Positions 41,681 through 52,389 of a stretch of DNA of 64,000 nucleotides are shown piece by piece (position 1 is the stretch's first letter; each line of letters opens with the position of its first letter). The stretch lies in the NCBI GenBank assembly GCA_947184155.2, contig CAMXCT020000125.1:558001-622000 (forward strand), read 5' to 3'. The DNA comes from Cladocopium goreaui (Eukaryota; Sar; Dinophyceae; Suessiales; Symbiodiniaceae). The notes below the pieces were generated by a model. The model was given only the letters and a program-made list of their open reading frames with translations. It made no database searches and was not told the DNA's origin. A program made the position numbers and the translations under genes.

Positions 41681-43453
41681 CTAGAACTCTGCGACAATGG
41701 TTGGCTTCCTTCCTGTTCCAGAATGGGACGCAAATCCGGAAATGTTGTGCTTCCCTTCTTCAAATCCTGCAAGAACCCTAGAGCAAAACATGGCGGAAAT
41801 TCGAGTTCCTTCAGATGTGTTCCTGAGCAATTCCTTTCCAGTCTTTCCTGTGTTCTGGATCTTGCCATGGAGGTTGTGCATAGCAGTCACATACCTGGAA
41901 GCGGCCTCCCAGGCAACCAAGCTGTCGACCAAATCCAATCCGGCCTTGGCCAGTTCCAAGCGCAAAACAGCAAGAGCTTCCTTGACTTCTCTCACACCAC
42001 GCTCAACTGATCCAACCGTATCATGGTTCTGAGGTCCAGCTTTGTTCACAGTGTACTCCCTTGGCAAACCAGATCTCCTCAGAACAGTTCCGACTTCGTC
42101 CTGAGCATCTGTCCTGAAATCAACTGGCGGTCCTTCCAAAGTCTCAAGCAATCCAAACTCAGCTAAGATCTGACGCAAATGCTGGCCTGTCACCTGAACA
42201 TTCTCGCTCACCGCAGTGACACCAAGCAAACCTGAAAACACCTGACGCAGCAAAATCATCTTGAACTTGCTCTCAACCAAACCCAAAAAGAAGAAATCCA
42301 CCTGAACTTCAAGGATTCTCTCACGCAAACTTCGCCTTGCTGCTCGAGAAACTCCTCGTCCCTGTTGACATTCCAAACAGTGTGGATCAAACGGGTAATG
42401 GCCTCGAAGAACATGTTGACGCAACTTCTCCTGACTTGACAGCTCAACAGCTCCAACCATGCTAACTTTCAAACCCTCTGGCTCGACCACTGATGACTCA
42501 ACCAACTCCATCGGCTGACTGCCATCCTTCAAGCTCGGTTGTGCTGCCCTGCATGCTCGTAGCCACGGAGTCCCTCCCCACAACAGCACGTCACTAATGA
42601 GCGTTCCACTGTCCTCGTGGTAGAGGTACGTCTCTCCAGGTGACTGAATCACACTCCAACCCTTCTTGACCAACTGAGTTGTCGAAATAATGTTGTGTGA
42701 CACATCCCCAATACAACAGGCCAATTTGAATGATTGAGTCTTCTTCTTTCCAGATGCCCCAGTCACAACCTGAAATGCCAAACTTACCAAAACGTTGGCC
42801 CTCATGTGAACTGGAGTCCCATTCGCTGCATAGTAGGTTTCCAATGCTCCTGCCGAATCCTCCTGAGCCTGGCAACGATACATGCCCTCATAGTTCTGCG
42901 ACAGCACCGACGTGGCAGCTCCAGAATCTAACAACCACCAAGTTCCCTCTGAACTTGAAACCTGTGATGAAATGAGCGGCATCAGAATCGCTTCTCCAGA
43001 TTCTTGCTCTTCTTCTTGAGGTCCTTCGGCTGAAACTTCATGCATCTTTCCCTTGCGACCACCTTTTCCTCGTCCAGCTTTCGCTGCAGGCTTGGCCTTG
43101 GCTGCACCTGAACCTTTCCCAGTGCTCGAAGACGGAGATGAATTTGCAGACTTCGGACTGCTGGCTTGGCAATTCGCGCCAATATGCCTGCTCTGTCCGC
43201 ACTTGAAGCACTTCACACGACCCATATTCGTGCTGCAATCCTTCTGCATGTGTCCAGTCTTGCCACACTTTCGACATTTCACTCCTGAATTTTTGTTGAT
43301 TGCGGCAGTGTTGAGCCACAGCTCACTCTGGATCCCATTCCCACTCCTCTTCGGCACCTTCGGCGTAGTAGTCCTGCTTATCTTCGTAGCCATAGTAGGT
43401 GCTCCAGTCACCTTCAGCTTCCAAGGCGTGCATATTGCGGCCTGATCCTCCAC
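41681..43453 (-). pseudogene. Copia zinc knuckles, protease and integrase (antisense in element B)
   Basis: A 590-codon frame. In order: two zinc knuckles, CRKCGKTGHMQKDC and CFKCGQSRHIGANC; a Lys/Ala linker; the aspartic protease box WWLLDSGAATSVLS; the integrase zinc finger HVLRGHYPFDPHCLEC; catalytic residues in VQVDFFFLG, FRTDAQDEVG and VGSVERGVREVKEA. The frame then stops at GRKPTIVAEF, where an RT would normally begin. It lies downstream of gag with a shift near 43325. Confidence 0.9.
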
Positions 43454-44825
43454 CCAGTTCTTGGAACAACCTCTGCTGTTGTTCGAACTTCAGGGCTGCT
43501 GATCTGTAGTCAGTATAGCCCTCACCTGACGCATGCAAAACGACGTAGTTCTTCACGTCACTGGGCAAGGATCTCAGCAACATCAACGTCAAGTCGACCT
43601 GTTGCAAATCCAAGCCAGTCTTGTCGCAATGCTGAGGCAAGGTATCGATCAACTTCCGATACTTGGACAAACCAACGTCCATCTGTCGGACTAGATCACT
43701 GATCTGTGTAGGGCCACTCTGTGCCTTAAACGTCTTGGACATGAACTCAGACCTGAAAAATGCAGCTTCCGCTCTTGATCTCAAACTGAACTCCTTTGCA
43801 AGCAAACGCAACGCCTCAAAACCAGACGTTCCTCGCACTGCCTGAAAAGAACCATCCATACCAATTCCTTCTGAATAGGCCTGTAGGATCATATGAGCTC
43901 GTGGATACTCTGCAAACGCCTGAGTTAGGATGGCCAGCAACCTGGCACTACGAAGTTGCTGTGCAGGTTTCAGATTCGTCATGTGCAGTTCGTGCGGCCA
44001 ACTCAGCGCACTTTCAAGCTCCCACCCAAACGTATCACTTGCCAAAGCTACCCAGCTTCTCAAAGACGAACATAGCCGGCAAAACCCAAAATCTCCTGTT
44101 CACGTGTCTTCCAAGTTCCATGCTCACACTTGGGCAATGGAGGAAGCCACTTCTCACTCTTAGTAAAGACATCCCTGTCATCCTGTGACGACGCTTCACC
44201 CTGAGTGTTCTGTGCAGTACCCTGCCCCTGACGAACTTCACTAATCAGTCTCTGAGGCGACTGCTGCAAACCTGGTGGCTGTTCCACAGTGTTCCTTGGA
44301 AAATTGGGTTGTGGACTGGTGGGTGGACGATCTCCAAATGATGACAAACCACTTGAGATAGAAGGTGATGTCTTCGCAACTGGTACCTGAGCTGGTTGTG
44401 ATGCAGCTTGCTGCACCTGTGCCTGAGCAAACACATTCTGTTGATGAACTACCTGTTGTTGCAAACCATTCAACCTCATGTTAAACTCACCCATAGCCTG
44501 GTTCAAACTCAAAGACACTATCTGGGCTATCTGAGTCATCTGCGCAGTGGAGAAAACTTCTTGCTGTCCAGTTGGACTTCCTGGCATACTTCCACAACCA
44601 CTGGCAGCTTTCGGCGGCGGGGGTGGTATAGAGGCATAAGGTGCAGTTGCCCCTCCAGGCAAACCTTGTCCGCCCTCCGGCGAGTTCATCCTGAAACGTT
44701 GAGGTCCTTGTGCAGGCTGTTGCTGTTCCTGAGTCGTAGGCGTACGAGTGGGACTTCTTTCCCTCTCTCCACGCTGTGTCGGTACCTGACCCGCACCGCC
44801 GCTTGCAGATGCGTCAAGACCTCGG
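43323..44825 (-). pseudogene. Copia gag (antisense in element B)
   Basis: Reads from about 44825 (VKLRGLDASASGGAGQVPTQ) through a Pro/Gln-rich region to DVFTKSEKWLPPLP and GTWKTREQEILGFAGYV, shifts near 44063, then continues as the helical gag core (ASDTFGWELESALSW; LSKYRKLIDTLPQHC; LTLMLLRSLPSDVKNYV). The core has the plan of copia gag domains that form particles. Element A gag shares the SEKW...GTWKTRE block. No ATG is present at the upstream end, as expected if the start lies across the inversion breakpoint. Confidence 0.8.
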
Positions 44826-45640
44826 AGTTTGACGATGTCCGTCCAGAAGACTCAGCATCTCAGGTGGGCGGACAGTACCTGGGAACTATGTCTACGGTTG
44901 GAGGAAGTGTCAAGAAGAACTTGCCACCACCACCACCACCTCCACCTCCAATGAGTGGAAGTCCAAAGATTGCCAGGAGCAGACCAGGTGTTCCGCCGCA
45001 GACTTCTGCGACATCTGCACCTATGCAGCCACCACCAGCACCAAGACTTCCGGCTAAGTTTTCTCAGGACCCACCTCCAGGAGAAGCTGCCTCCTCGAGC
45101 AGACCGGACGTGAGGAGACCCAAGACGCCACCCAAAACACCGCCAAAGAGACCACCAAGCAAGGCACCGCCAGTGAAAGGTGCGCCACAGAAGACCCAAG
45201 GGACAGAGAAGGCAAAAGGGACAGAGAAGTCCAAAGCGACTGAGAAGTCCAAGGCGACAGAGCCAGCAACAGAGATCAGAGGCTCGGTTGGGAGAGTCGT
45301 GGAAGAGGCAGCTAAGGCGGCACCTGCGACTGTAGACCTTGTGACTCCGAGCACAGCTGTGGATGTTGGAACCCCAGTTTCAGACAGTGGGGGACATGGG
45401 GATGTCCATCTTGCCGTGGCACAAGGCTATGGAAGATTGTCAGCACTTACAGTGCACCAACCGACGTCAGCGAACTCACAGGCGGCGACGCCTACAGCCA
45501 GCACCGGTGGGAGGCGAGACAGAGGTTTGTGTGGCATGCCAAGGGAGTGGATTGCTGAACTCGCAGGTGAATCTGCGATTGTTCCGACTTATCGGAACGG
45601 GGCAGCTCCGTTTGGCGGAGCCGACTGCCCAAGTTGCGCC
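44820..45640 (+). pseudogene. Proline-rich part of ORF 2, element B
   Basis: Plus-strand frame with DVRPEDSASQVGGQYLGTM, a run of nine prolines followed by MSGSPK, TPPKTPPKRPPSKAPP and Lys/Ala/Thr repeats (KATEKSKATEPAT), then VVEEAAKAAPATVD. The part before 44820 of the long frame from 44408 is the complement of antisense gag. A shift near 45640 joins it to the methyltransferase-like frame. Likely a disordered linker. Confidence 0.5.
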
Positions 45641-46541
45641 AGTGACCCCGGCTCCGGCCGCACCTGCGACCCCGGCTCCGGCCGCACCTGCAACACCAGC
45701 TCCGGCAGCTGCAAACCCTACTGGGCCTGGTAACGGGACCGAAGTCAGTCCAAGCCTCAGTGAAAACTCAGGTAGATCTCGTACTCCAACTCGTTCAGGT
45801 GTTTGCAGTGTGACTGAAGATGGAAGTATGACCATGTTTGATTCAGGTGGAAATCTTTTGATTTTGGAACTTGCTTGTGGTGTTGACTCAGTGACTCAAA
45901 ATGCTTCTAGGGAGTTTGGATGCAGTTACATTGGAATTCATGCCGGTTTGGAGCTTCTTTCAACTCAACATCAGGCCTATAAGTTCTTGAAGAGCTTTGC
46001 TGAGGGATCTTCCGGTAGTGCGGATTCACAGAAACTGATTCAGGTACACATTTCTCTTCCCTGTACTGGGGGTAGCCCTTTGTTGGACTTATCCAAGAAA
46101 GACAGGAAACCTGCTCAGGACGCATATTTCAGGCTTCTTGATCATTGCAAGAGAGATGTTTCATATATCAAGGGCATGAGCAATGTGTGTAGTGCTGTGA
46201 CTCTGGAGCTTCCGAAATCGAACCGTTTTTGGTCAGACGAGAGATTGAAGAAGTTTCTAACTGACAACGACATGCAAAAGTTTGCGGATTGTGCTGCATG
46301 TGCCATGGGTTTGGAAACTAGTCAGGGACAACCTATTGGTAAAGTCTTTCGCATTGCATGTTCGGATCAAGTACTTGCCACAGGTCTTGAAAAGAGATTT
46401 CAGTGTAAGTGTACTCAGGACCACGCTCCATTGAATCAGGTCAACTATTCGATGACGGAAAGATACTCATATAAGTTTGCCAGGTTCTATTGTCGTGCTA
46501 TTGCACTTCGTTGGATTGATCAACAGGAAGAAACATCGTGA
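45640..46541 (+). CDS. Methyltransferase-like accessory protein of element B
   Basis: The frame begins with a 24-bp tandem repeat coding TPAPAAPA three times (about 45640-45715). From about 45855 it shows a Rossmann-type, C5-methyltransferase-like layout: motif I as LILELACGVDS, motif IV as VHISLPCTGGSP with its cysteine, motif VI as VTLELPKSNRFW, then CAACAMGL and a conserved-looking C-terminus with KVFRIACS and YSYKFARFYCRAIALRW. Such domains occur in accessory ORFs of dinoflagellate copia-like elements as I recall them. Whether it methylates DNA is unknown: motif VI is ELP, not ENV, and no target-recognition domain is seen. Confidence 0.65.
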
Positions 46542-46895
46542 TTTTGTTTGTCATTGACTGCAGTTTGCATTTCATGTCAGCAGTTTGACTTCAGGAAAGC
46601 ACAGTTTTCTTTTTCAGCTGAACCGTTCAGTGGAATTTGCATGTTTGCATGGTTCACAGCGGATTCAGGGACATTCGATTGTCAGGCACAGTTTTCAGTG
46701 AAGACTTCACTAAGTGAATTCTCAAAGCTTGTCATCAGGAATCAGGTGATGACATCAGTTTAGTTTCAGGAGCCTATCAACTCCGTTGAGAGAGTGCTCG
46801 CATCAGGACGCTCACACTCCAGTTGTTTTGTTCTGTTGTGTGTGTGTGTTTTCTTTTTCGTGTAGCCCGGGCCGGCCGCGCCGCGTTCGCCAGCC

Positions 46896-47474
46896 ATGGA
46901 TGAGCTTCTCATTGTGGTGCTATTTTCTGCATTGACTGGAGTGATGATTGGATCTTTGGGGACAGTTGTTATATTCTGGCTTTGTGGAGCACTGGAGCGT
47001 AAGACAGTTATTGAGAAAGTTAGTCCAGAGTTGAGGGATGCGACAATTCAGGCTGAATATACTCAGGCTACATCGGATGAAACGTCAGACTTCAGACAAA
47101 TGCACAGAGCTCAGACTTCGTCTTCTTATCATTTGTACATTGGAACTGCGGAGAGATGTTATCATCTTGATCGCCGTTGTCGTTGTTATCCAGATTGGGA
47201 CAATGTGAAGAGAGGGCTTACAATTTGTGAAAGCCGTATTTCATCTTCGACTTTTGAGATTGGGCAATGTATTTTTGTTTCTGAACAAGGACAGAAGTTT
47301 CATTTGACCCGATTTTGTCGTACTTTCAAGAGTCTACCAGTGACTGAATATGCAAGGTGCACTGCATGTTGTACACTGGAACATTCTACACAGGTTTTAT
47401 TCGGAGATTCAGTACCTCGCCAGCGAAGAACTGCTTCGTCAACTTCTTCTATTGCAGGTATGTCAGAGGACTAG
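46896..47474 (+). CDS. Membrane-anchored Cys/His-rich ORF 3 of element B
   Basis: 192 codons from ATG. Residues about 3-33 form one transmembrane helix (LLIVVLFSALTGVMIGSLGT and on). After a linker come two tandem modules: RCYHLDRRCRCYP...LTICESR and KFHLTRFCRTFKS...YARCTACC. Each has C/F-H-L, a cysteine five residues on, and a C-x2-C or C-E-S end, suggesting paired zinc sites. It lies just before the PPT, where some LTR elements carry env-like genes, but nothing links it to entry proteins. 46542-46895 is non-coding as far as I can see, with a GC-rich stretch before the ATG. Confidence 0.6.
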   Translation: MDELLIVVLFSALTGVMIGSLGTVVIFWLCGALERKTVIEKVSPELRDATIQAEYTQATSDETSDFRQMHRAQTSSSYHLYIGTAERCYHLDRRCRCYPDWDNVKRGLTICESRISSSTFEIGQCIFVSEQGQKFHLTRFCRTFKSLPVTEYARCTACCTLEHSTQVLFGDSVPRQRRTASSTSSIAGMSED

Positions 47475-47575
47475 ACTTTTCTGGATTGTGATGGGACGCC
47501 ATGACTTTCTGGATTGCATTGCATTGCATTGATTGCACTACGTATTGGACGAAGACTCCATACTGACCTCTCATC

Positions 47576-47584
47576 GAAAGGGGG
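47576..47584 (+). promoter_or_regulatory. Polypurine tract of element B
   Basis: GAAAGGGGG immediately before the 3' LTR start TGTGAAAATCC. Confidence 0.8.
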
Positions 47585-48258
47585 TGTGAAAATCCTACCT
47601 GGTATAGCGCTGAGAGATCAGTGACGTTGCACAGTTTTGATTTCACCAAGTATCGTCTATGGACGAGCCTATTTCGACTTGGAACGATTGTGAATGGACA
47701 GATCGTAGTTTGTAGTTTTGATTTGACCGAATATCATGTGTAGAAGATATACTTTTGGACGTTTTTGGATGATCGATGCTTCATAGAGCATCTTGTGACA
47801 CTCAACGAGCACAACCGACACTGCGGTTGCACTCGTCTCGTTTTGTAGTTGAGAGTTGTGATGTTTTTGTAGGAAACCGAACATTATTTGAACAGTTTGG
47901 AAACATTTCAACAGTTTTAGAACCGAATGAAAGCTTTTGATCCTCAGTGGATCGCTTTTCGGAATTTCGTCAAGACTGGAATCCAGTTTGCAGTTCAGAC
48001 AAAAACCCCTCCTTGGTTTTTGTCACCTGTAAACAGTATTTGAACTGAATGGTCAACGATACTCGTTGGCTCAAGCCCGAGCGAGAGAAACAGAGTGTGT
48101 GTTGAAGCGTTGCTTGTTGTCTGGAGTGATTTGAGCGAGAGAGCACGGAAAGTTTGACTCACGTTTGTTTATTTGTGGAAAAGCCTTTGGGTAACTTTGA
48201 TCGCGATAGGTTTTGTTTTGGTTTTCAAGGCACAACTTAGCGGTGCAAAGTTTTTACG
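47585..48258 (+). repeat. 3' LTR of element B
   Basis: 674 bases nearly identical to 39110-39779; it ends TTTTTACG and is followed by CCAAG, completing the target duplication. Confidence 0.9.
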
Positions 48259-48274
48259 CCAAGAGCAAATCCCG

Positions 48275-48287
48275 CCCCCCCCCCCCC
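48275..48287. repeat. Homopolymer C13
   Basis: Thirteen consecutive C residues 12 bases after the CCAAG duplication of element B. Confidence 0.9.
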
Positions 48288-48364
48288 GTTGGAGGGTACC
48301 TAAAATTAGAAAAAAGCGCCGTTTTGACACATTTTTCGGACGATTTTTCGCTTTTCAAAATGGA

Positions 48365-48912
48365 CAAAATGCTGTAAATTACAGCATTTTTGCGTTTTAA
48401 CGTCTTTTGCGGGAACAATGCAAAAACGCAGAAAATGCTGTAAATACCAATACTTTTTAGACCAGAGATGCACAAAACACTGCAAATACCAGTGTTTTTG
48501 AAAGCAAAGCAAAAAAACATTGTAAATTAGCATGTTTGGCAAGTTTATCGCAAAAAAATGCTGGTATTTACATTGTTTCTGCAATTTCAAGACAACGTGG
48601 AAGGCACGAAACAATGTAAATAGCCGTGTTTTAGCCACTTTTGGACGCTGAAACGCTGGTATTTACACAGTTTTTTGTCCGTGACGGCGCCAAACCCCTG
48701 TACATTTTTTACCCTTGTTGAACCATTTTTTTGCCTTGATGAACGCAAAAAACGCTGGTATTGACGCGTTTCCCAAAAAATCGAAGATCGTGACGTGAAC
48801 GGAAACCCTGTAAATAACAGTGTTTTGGCCACTTTGGGGGACTAAAACTGTGGTATTTACGCGGGTTCTTGCCAGCTGACAGCGCAATATGCTGTAAATT
48901 ACAGCACTTTGT
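48365..48912. repeat. Array of palindromic GCTGTAAATTACAGC-like motifs
   Basis: About twelve variants of a dyad built on GTAAATA, in both orientations, every 35-55 bases: near 48368, 48427, 48474, 48519, 48554, 48610, 48652, 48700, 48750, 48806, 48846 and 48889. The first and last are near-perfect palindromes (TGCTGTAAATTACAGCA); others read TGTAAATACCAGTG or CGCTGGTATTTACAC. Most are followed by a T-run. No ORF explains it. Confidence 0.65.
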
Positions 48913-49059
48913 GCGCTGTTTATGTTCAATTTTTAAACGCGCGATGCTTTCACATGTTCTTTGCATTATTTTGCACTCTTCCACAAGAAACAACGTTGCA
49001 GATTGAAACTGGACGACAGCGTGACCCGAAAGAAAGCTGGAGGGAGGAGACGCACAGAA

Positions 49060-49735
49060 GCTTTTACCCACACACACAGGGGCTTTTACACAGAGAAGTC
49101 TTTACACAAAGGAGCTTTTTACATACAGAAGGTTTTACACAGAGAAGTCTTTACTCTAAGGTGCTTTTGCAGACAAACGTCTAGGATCTTTTACTCACAG
49201 AAGTTTTTACACGAAGAAGTCTTTACACAGAGGGCTTTTTACACACAGACGCGTTTGCACACAGAAGCTTTTACACAGAGAAGCCTTTACACAGAGGAGC
49301 GTTTACACACCAAAGCGTTTACACACAGCAAGCTTTTACACACGCAGGGGCTTTTACACAGAGAAGCCTTTACACAGAGGAGCTTTTTACACACAGAAGG
49401 TTTTACACAGAGAAGTCTTTCCTCTGAGGAGCTTTTTCACACAAACGTCTTGGAGCTTTTACACACAAAAGCTGTTACACAAAGAAGTCTTTACACAGAG
49501 AGCTTTAACACACAGACGCGTTTACACACAGTAACTTTTACACAGAGAAGCCTTTACACAGAGAGTTTTTACACACGGAAGCTTTTACACACAGAGAAAT
49601 CTTTACACAGACGTGCTTTCACACAGAGAAGCTTTTACACAAAGAAGTCTTTACACAGAGAATCTTACTTTTGCACACAAAAGCTTTTTACACAGAGAAG
49701 TCTTTGCACAGAGGCTTCTTTACACGAAGTAACAA
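49060..49735. repeat. TTTACACAGAGAAGYC minisatellite
   Basis: Degenerate tandem units of about 15-17 bases (CTTTTACACACAGAAG, CTTTACACAGAGAAG, CTTTACACAGAGGAG) over about 675 bases. The 259-codon plus frame that covers it is only the repeat translated. 49736-49952 holds no recognised feature. Confidence 0.85.
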
Positions 49736-49952
49736 GTTGAAATCGGCAGCAGTTCTTTAGGAAAAACCCTTCGCAGGAGCTTTCGGGAACTCACTTGCTC
49801 CCCAAAAAATCGTCGATTCCAACAAATATGTTCCAAAAACCCTAAGGAATATATTTCTGAAGCAGGTCCTCATTCAGTAACTTTCACGCCCACACTGATA
49901 TGAAATGGAGGGCCGAGTGGTCCGGCGGAGCCGACGAGGGGCGTCAGCCCAA

Positions 49953-49984
49953 AAAATATGACTTTTTGATGTGGTCAAAGGACC
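49953..49984 (+). repeat. Split direct repeat A1 of element 2
   Basis: AAAATATGACTT(T/G)TTGATGTGGTCAAAGGACC, matched at 57315-57346. Confidence 0.75.
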
Positions 49985-50013
49985 AGTAGGGGGTAGGTAG
50001 TTCTTAGGAAGCC

Positions 50014-51759
50014 ATGGACAGCGAGTGCAGATCTGAATTTTCTTATGAGCCTAGCGTTGCAGATGATGCTGATTTTAATGACTGGAACCTTGAAGGTGGA
50101 TTACAGGACGTTTCTTTTGATGGACCTTTTGACAGTGACCTGTTTGGGCAGTTTGAACAGTCCGAACCTGGTTTCGATGACAACGGTTTCAGTCGTGAAC
50201 TTAGCAGAACAGACATTGGCACTTCATGTGCATTTGCTTCAGAGACGTCGCCTGCTGTCGAGACCTCAGAACCTACTCCTGTGACTGGCAGTGCTTGGAA
50301 TACAATGCTTGCACAAGCTTTTTCGGCGAACCTGAATGTTGTTGCATCGTTGCCACTACCTTGGGAAACTGGAACACTGCGTGACATTTTCAGTGACAGT
50401 TTCATGCCGACTTTTGCACCTGCCATTACAGATGATGCCAACTTGTCATGTTTGAATCAGAACAGTGTGTTGGTGACCTCAGAAGTTTTGCAAACAACGA
50501 CAGATGACCAAGTGAGACCTGCTTACTTGAGTGCAGTCAAGAGCATTAAAGGTGTTGACTATGTCAGTGGTAAGAAGGCACAGATGACACTTGCAACATC
50601 AAAATGGTTGGAGATCTTGTCAATTGATTGGAGGTGTTCCTCAGTCGGTGAGCAAGTGGCTGCGGATCTCCAGGAGGATCCCACCGGGGATCGTGCTGAG
50701 CATACGCTGAGAGCTGTATTTGGAGTTAAATCACCATCAACAGTTTTGAAGCGTGCTGCAAGCTTACGACAGTACATTGCCTGGTTTCAGAAGGACTGCA
50801 CTAGGACAGATCGATACATTTGCCCTTTTCCTTTGACAGAATCAGATGTGTGGAACTACTTCCTTCACTTGCGGCAGATGCGAAAGGACAATCACAGAGG
50901 CTACACTGTGAGTTCAACATTTCTTGAGACTGTGAGGTTTTGCAAGTTTGTGTTGGGCATGTATTGGAGCGACACGATTTTGTCTTCAAAGTGTTTACTA
51001 GGCTTTTCTGCAGTTGAAAGAAGGGAGAAAGGACCACTGAACCAAGCACCTTCGTTGGAATTGGAGCACTTGCAGCAATTCCACAACATTTTAGAGCATG
51101 GAGAGAACGGCATCGACAGGATAGGAGCTGGAGCATTCTTGTGCACCATATATGCCAGAGCTCGTTGGAGTGACATGAGGTTCATACACCATATAAAGTA
51201 TGATGGCTTTCAGAGAATGCTACTATGGACTTGTACACTGCTGAGCACAAAACAAGTTCCACTGGATTGCGACGTGAGCAGTTTTGCCTCTTGTTACTTC
51301 GTCAGAAGGCATCGTTCAAGGAGACTGGATAGGTGTTTTCATTGAGTTGTGCCATCGACAGGGATTTGACTGGAACAAGGTGCCGTATGGGCCATTGCTA
51401 CCAGCCCCTCGTGCTGGCGGAGGTTGGTGTGCAAGACCGCTGAGCACAAGCGAAGCTGCAACTTGGCTCAGGCAGTTGTTGAAAGGTTGCAGGAACTTTG
51501 AGAAGATCAGGGCGCACTCAATGAAAGTAACATTGTGCATATGGGCTGCTCGTGCAGGTTTCAGCAAGGAGCACAGAGCAACGTTGAGTCATCACGCAAC
51601 AGCTTTGCATGGTCTGACATTGTCTATTCGCGTGATTTACAAGCAGGCGCAATCAGAAAGCTGCAGATGCTACTCAAGAGGATCCGTTTGGGAATTGACC
51701 CTGAGACGGTGGACACCAGAGTACAACAGATGACAGCTAGGTTTGACTCTGCCCATTAA
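50014..51759 (+). pseudogene. Tyrosine recombinase of element 2, two frameshifts
   Basis: Starts ATG 50014 (MDSECRSEFSYEPSVADD) with an acidic N-terminus as in element 1. The core-binding region includes GVKSPSTVLKRAASLRQYI, cognate with GVKSPATLVKRANSLLAFL of element 1. The catalytic arginine is in IYARARWSDMRF. A shift near 51290 leads to the second box IRAHSMKVTLCIWAARAGF (HxxK again) and SHHATAL; a second shift near 51610 restores SDIVYSRDL with the nucleophile tyrosine. Without repair of two frames it cannot be active. Confidence 0.8.
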
Positions 51760-51762
51760 AGT

Positions 51763-52389
51763 GTGGTGAGGACTCCTGTGCTTGCTGTTAATGCACCAGT
51801 AACACCTTTGCCGGCTGTGATTGTTGACAGGGCACCCGCGACACCACCTCCGGTTGCTGGTGATGCTGGAAATGAACCTTTGGGGAACGAGAAGGTCGCC
51901 GAGAGAAGTTTGTCTTCACACGTCCCGACCTTACAATGTAAGAATGAACAAGAGTTTGCAGACCTTTGTGCCGCTGCCTCAGAAGATGTGGGTGATTTTG
52001 GTGAACACGTTCTTGAACATGGACTTGTGCGGATTGACAGTTCATCTGGAAGTGACTTTGAGACAGACAGCAGTTCAGACAGTGACTCGAGCACCAATGA
52101 ACACTTGGCCAGTGCTGTGCCAAAACCTGCATACACCGAGAGCGTTCCCGACGGCTTGAGCTTCCATGTGCACAAGAAGAGTCGGATCCTTCATAAGTCA
52201 AAGCGTGGAGAGATGGTTGCATTTTGCAAAACCAAACTGAATCAGAATTTTTCTGAAACTGACCGAGTGTTTCAATTCAAGTTTCCAAAGTGCATGCGTT
52301 GTTTTGTCACAGACAACAACAGAATCACAAGCTGTGACGCCTTGGTGGGCCATTTGGACGAAGCTTCAAAGAGACGCAAACGCGTTTAG
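51763..52389 (+). CDS. C-terminal extension of the recombinase: acidic tail plus Cys/His module
   Basis: 208 codons: a Pro/Val-rich start, an acidic serine tract (DSSSGSDFETDSSSDSDSS), then FHVHKKSRILHKS and FPKCMRCFVTDNN. It matches the tail and the out-of-frame module of element 1, here in one frame, implying both parts belong to one recombinase polypeptide. It lies directly after the recombinase core. 52390-52853 has no recognised feature. Confidence 0.55.
   Translation: MVRTPVLAVNAPVTPLPAVIVDRAPATPPPVAGDAGNEPLGNEKVAERSLSSHVPTLQCKNEQEFADLCAAASEDVGDFGEHVLEHGLVRIDSSSGSDFETDSSSDSDSSTNEHLASAVPKPAYTESVPDGLSFHVHKKSRILHKSKRGEMVAFCKTKLNQNFSETDRVFQFKFPKCMRCFVTDNNRITSCDALVGHLDEASKRRKRV

Larger units (their letters stand above)
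39105..48263 (+). mobile_element. Copia-type LTR element B, TSD CCAAG, internal block inverted
   Basis: 5' LTR 39110-39779, PBS 39780-39791, polypurine tract 47576-47584, 3' LTR 47585-48258, target duplication CCAAG at 39105-39109 and 48259-48263. These fix a plus orientation. Yet gag, protease, integrase and RNase H (44825-40812) and a CCHC ORF (40854-39914) read on the minus strand, while a Pro-rich/methyltransferase-like ORF and a membrane ORF (44820-47474) read on the plus strand. No LTRs flank the minus block. The simplest reading is an inversion of about 4.9 kb inside the element. The RT palm is deleted. Confidence 0.85.

Noticed and set aside
44408-44819. 5' part of the long plus-strand ORF to 45733
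   Set aside because: This stretch is the complement of antisense gag; real plus-strand coding begins near 44820.
48961-49740. 259-codon plus-strand ORF
   Set aside because: It is a translated minisatellite with no independent protein signal.
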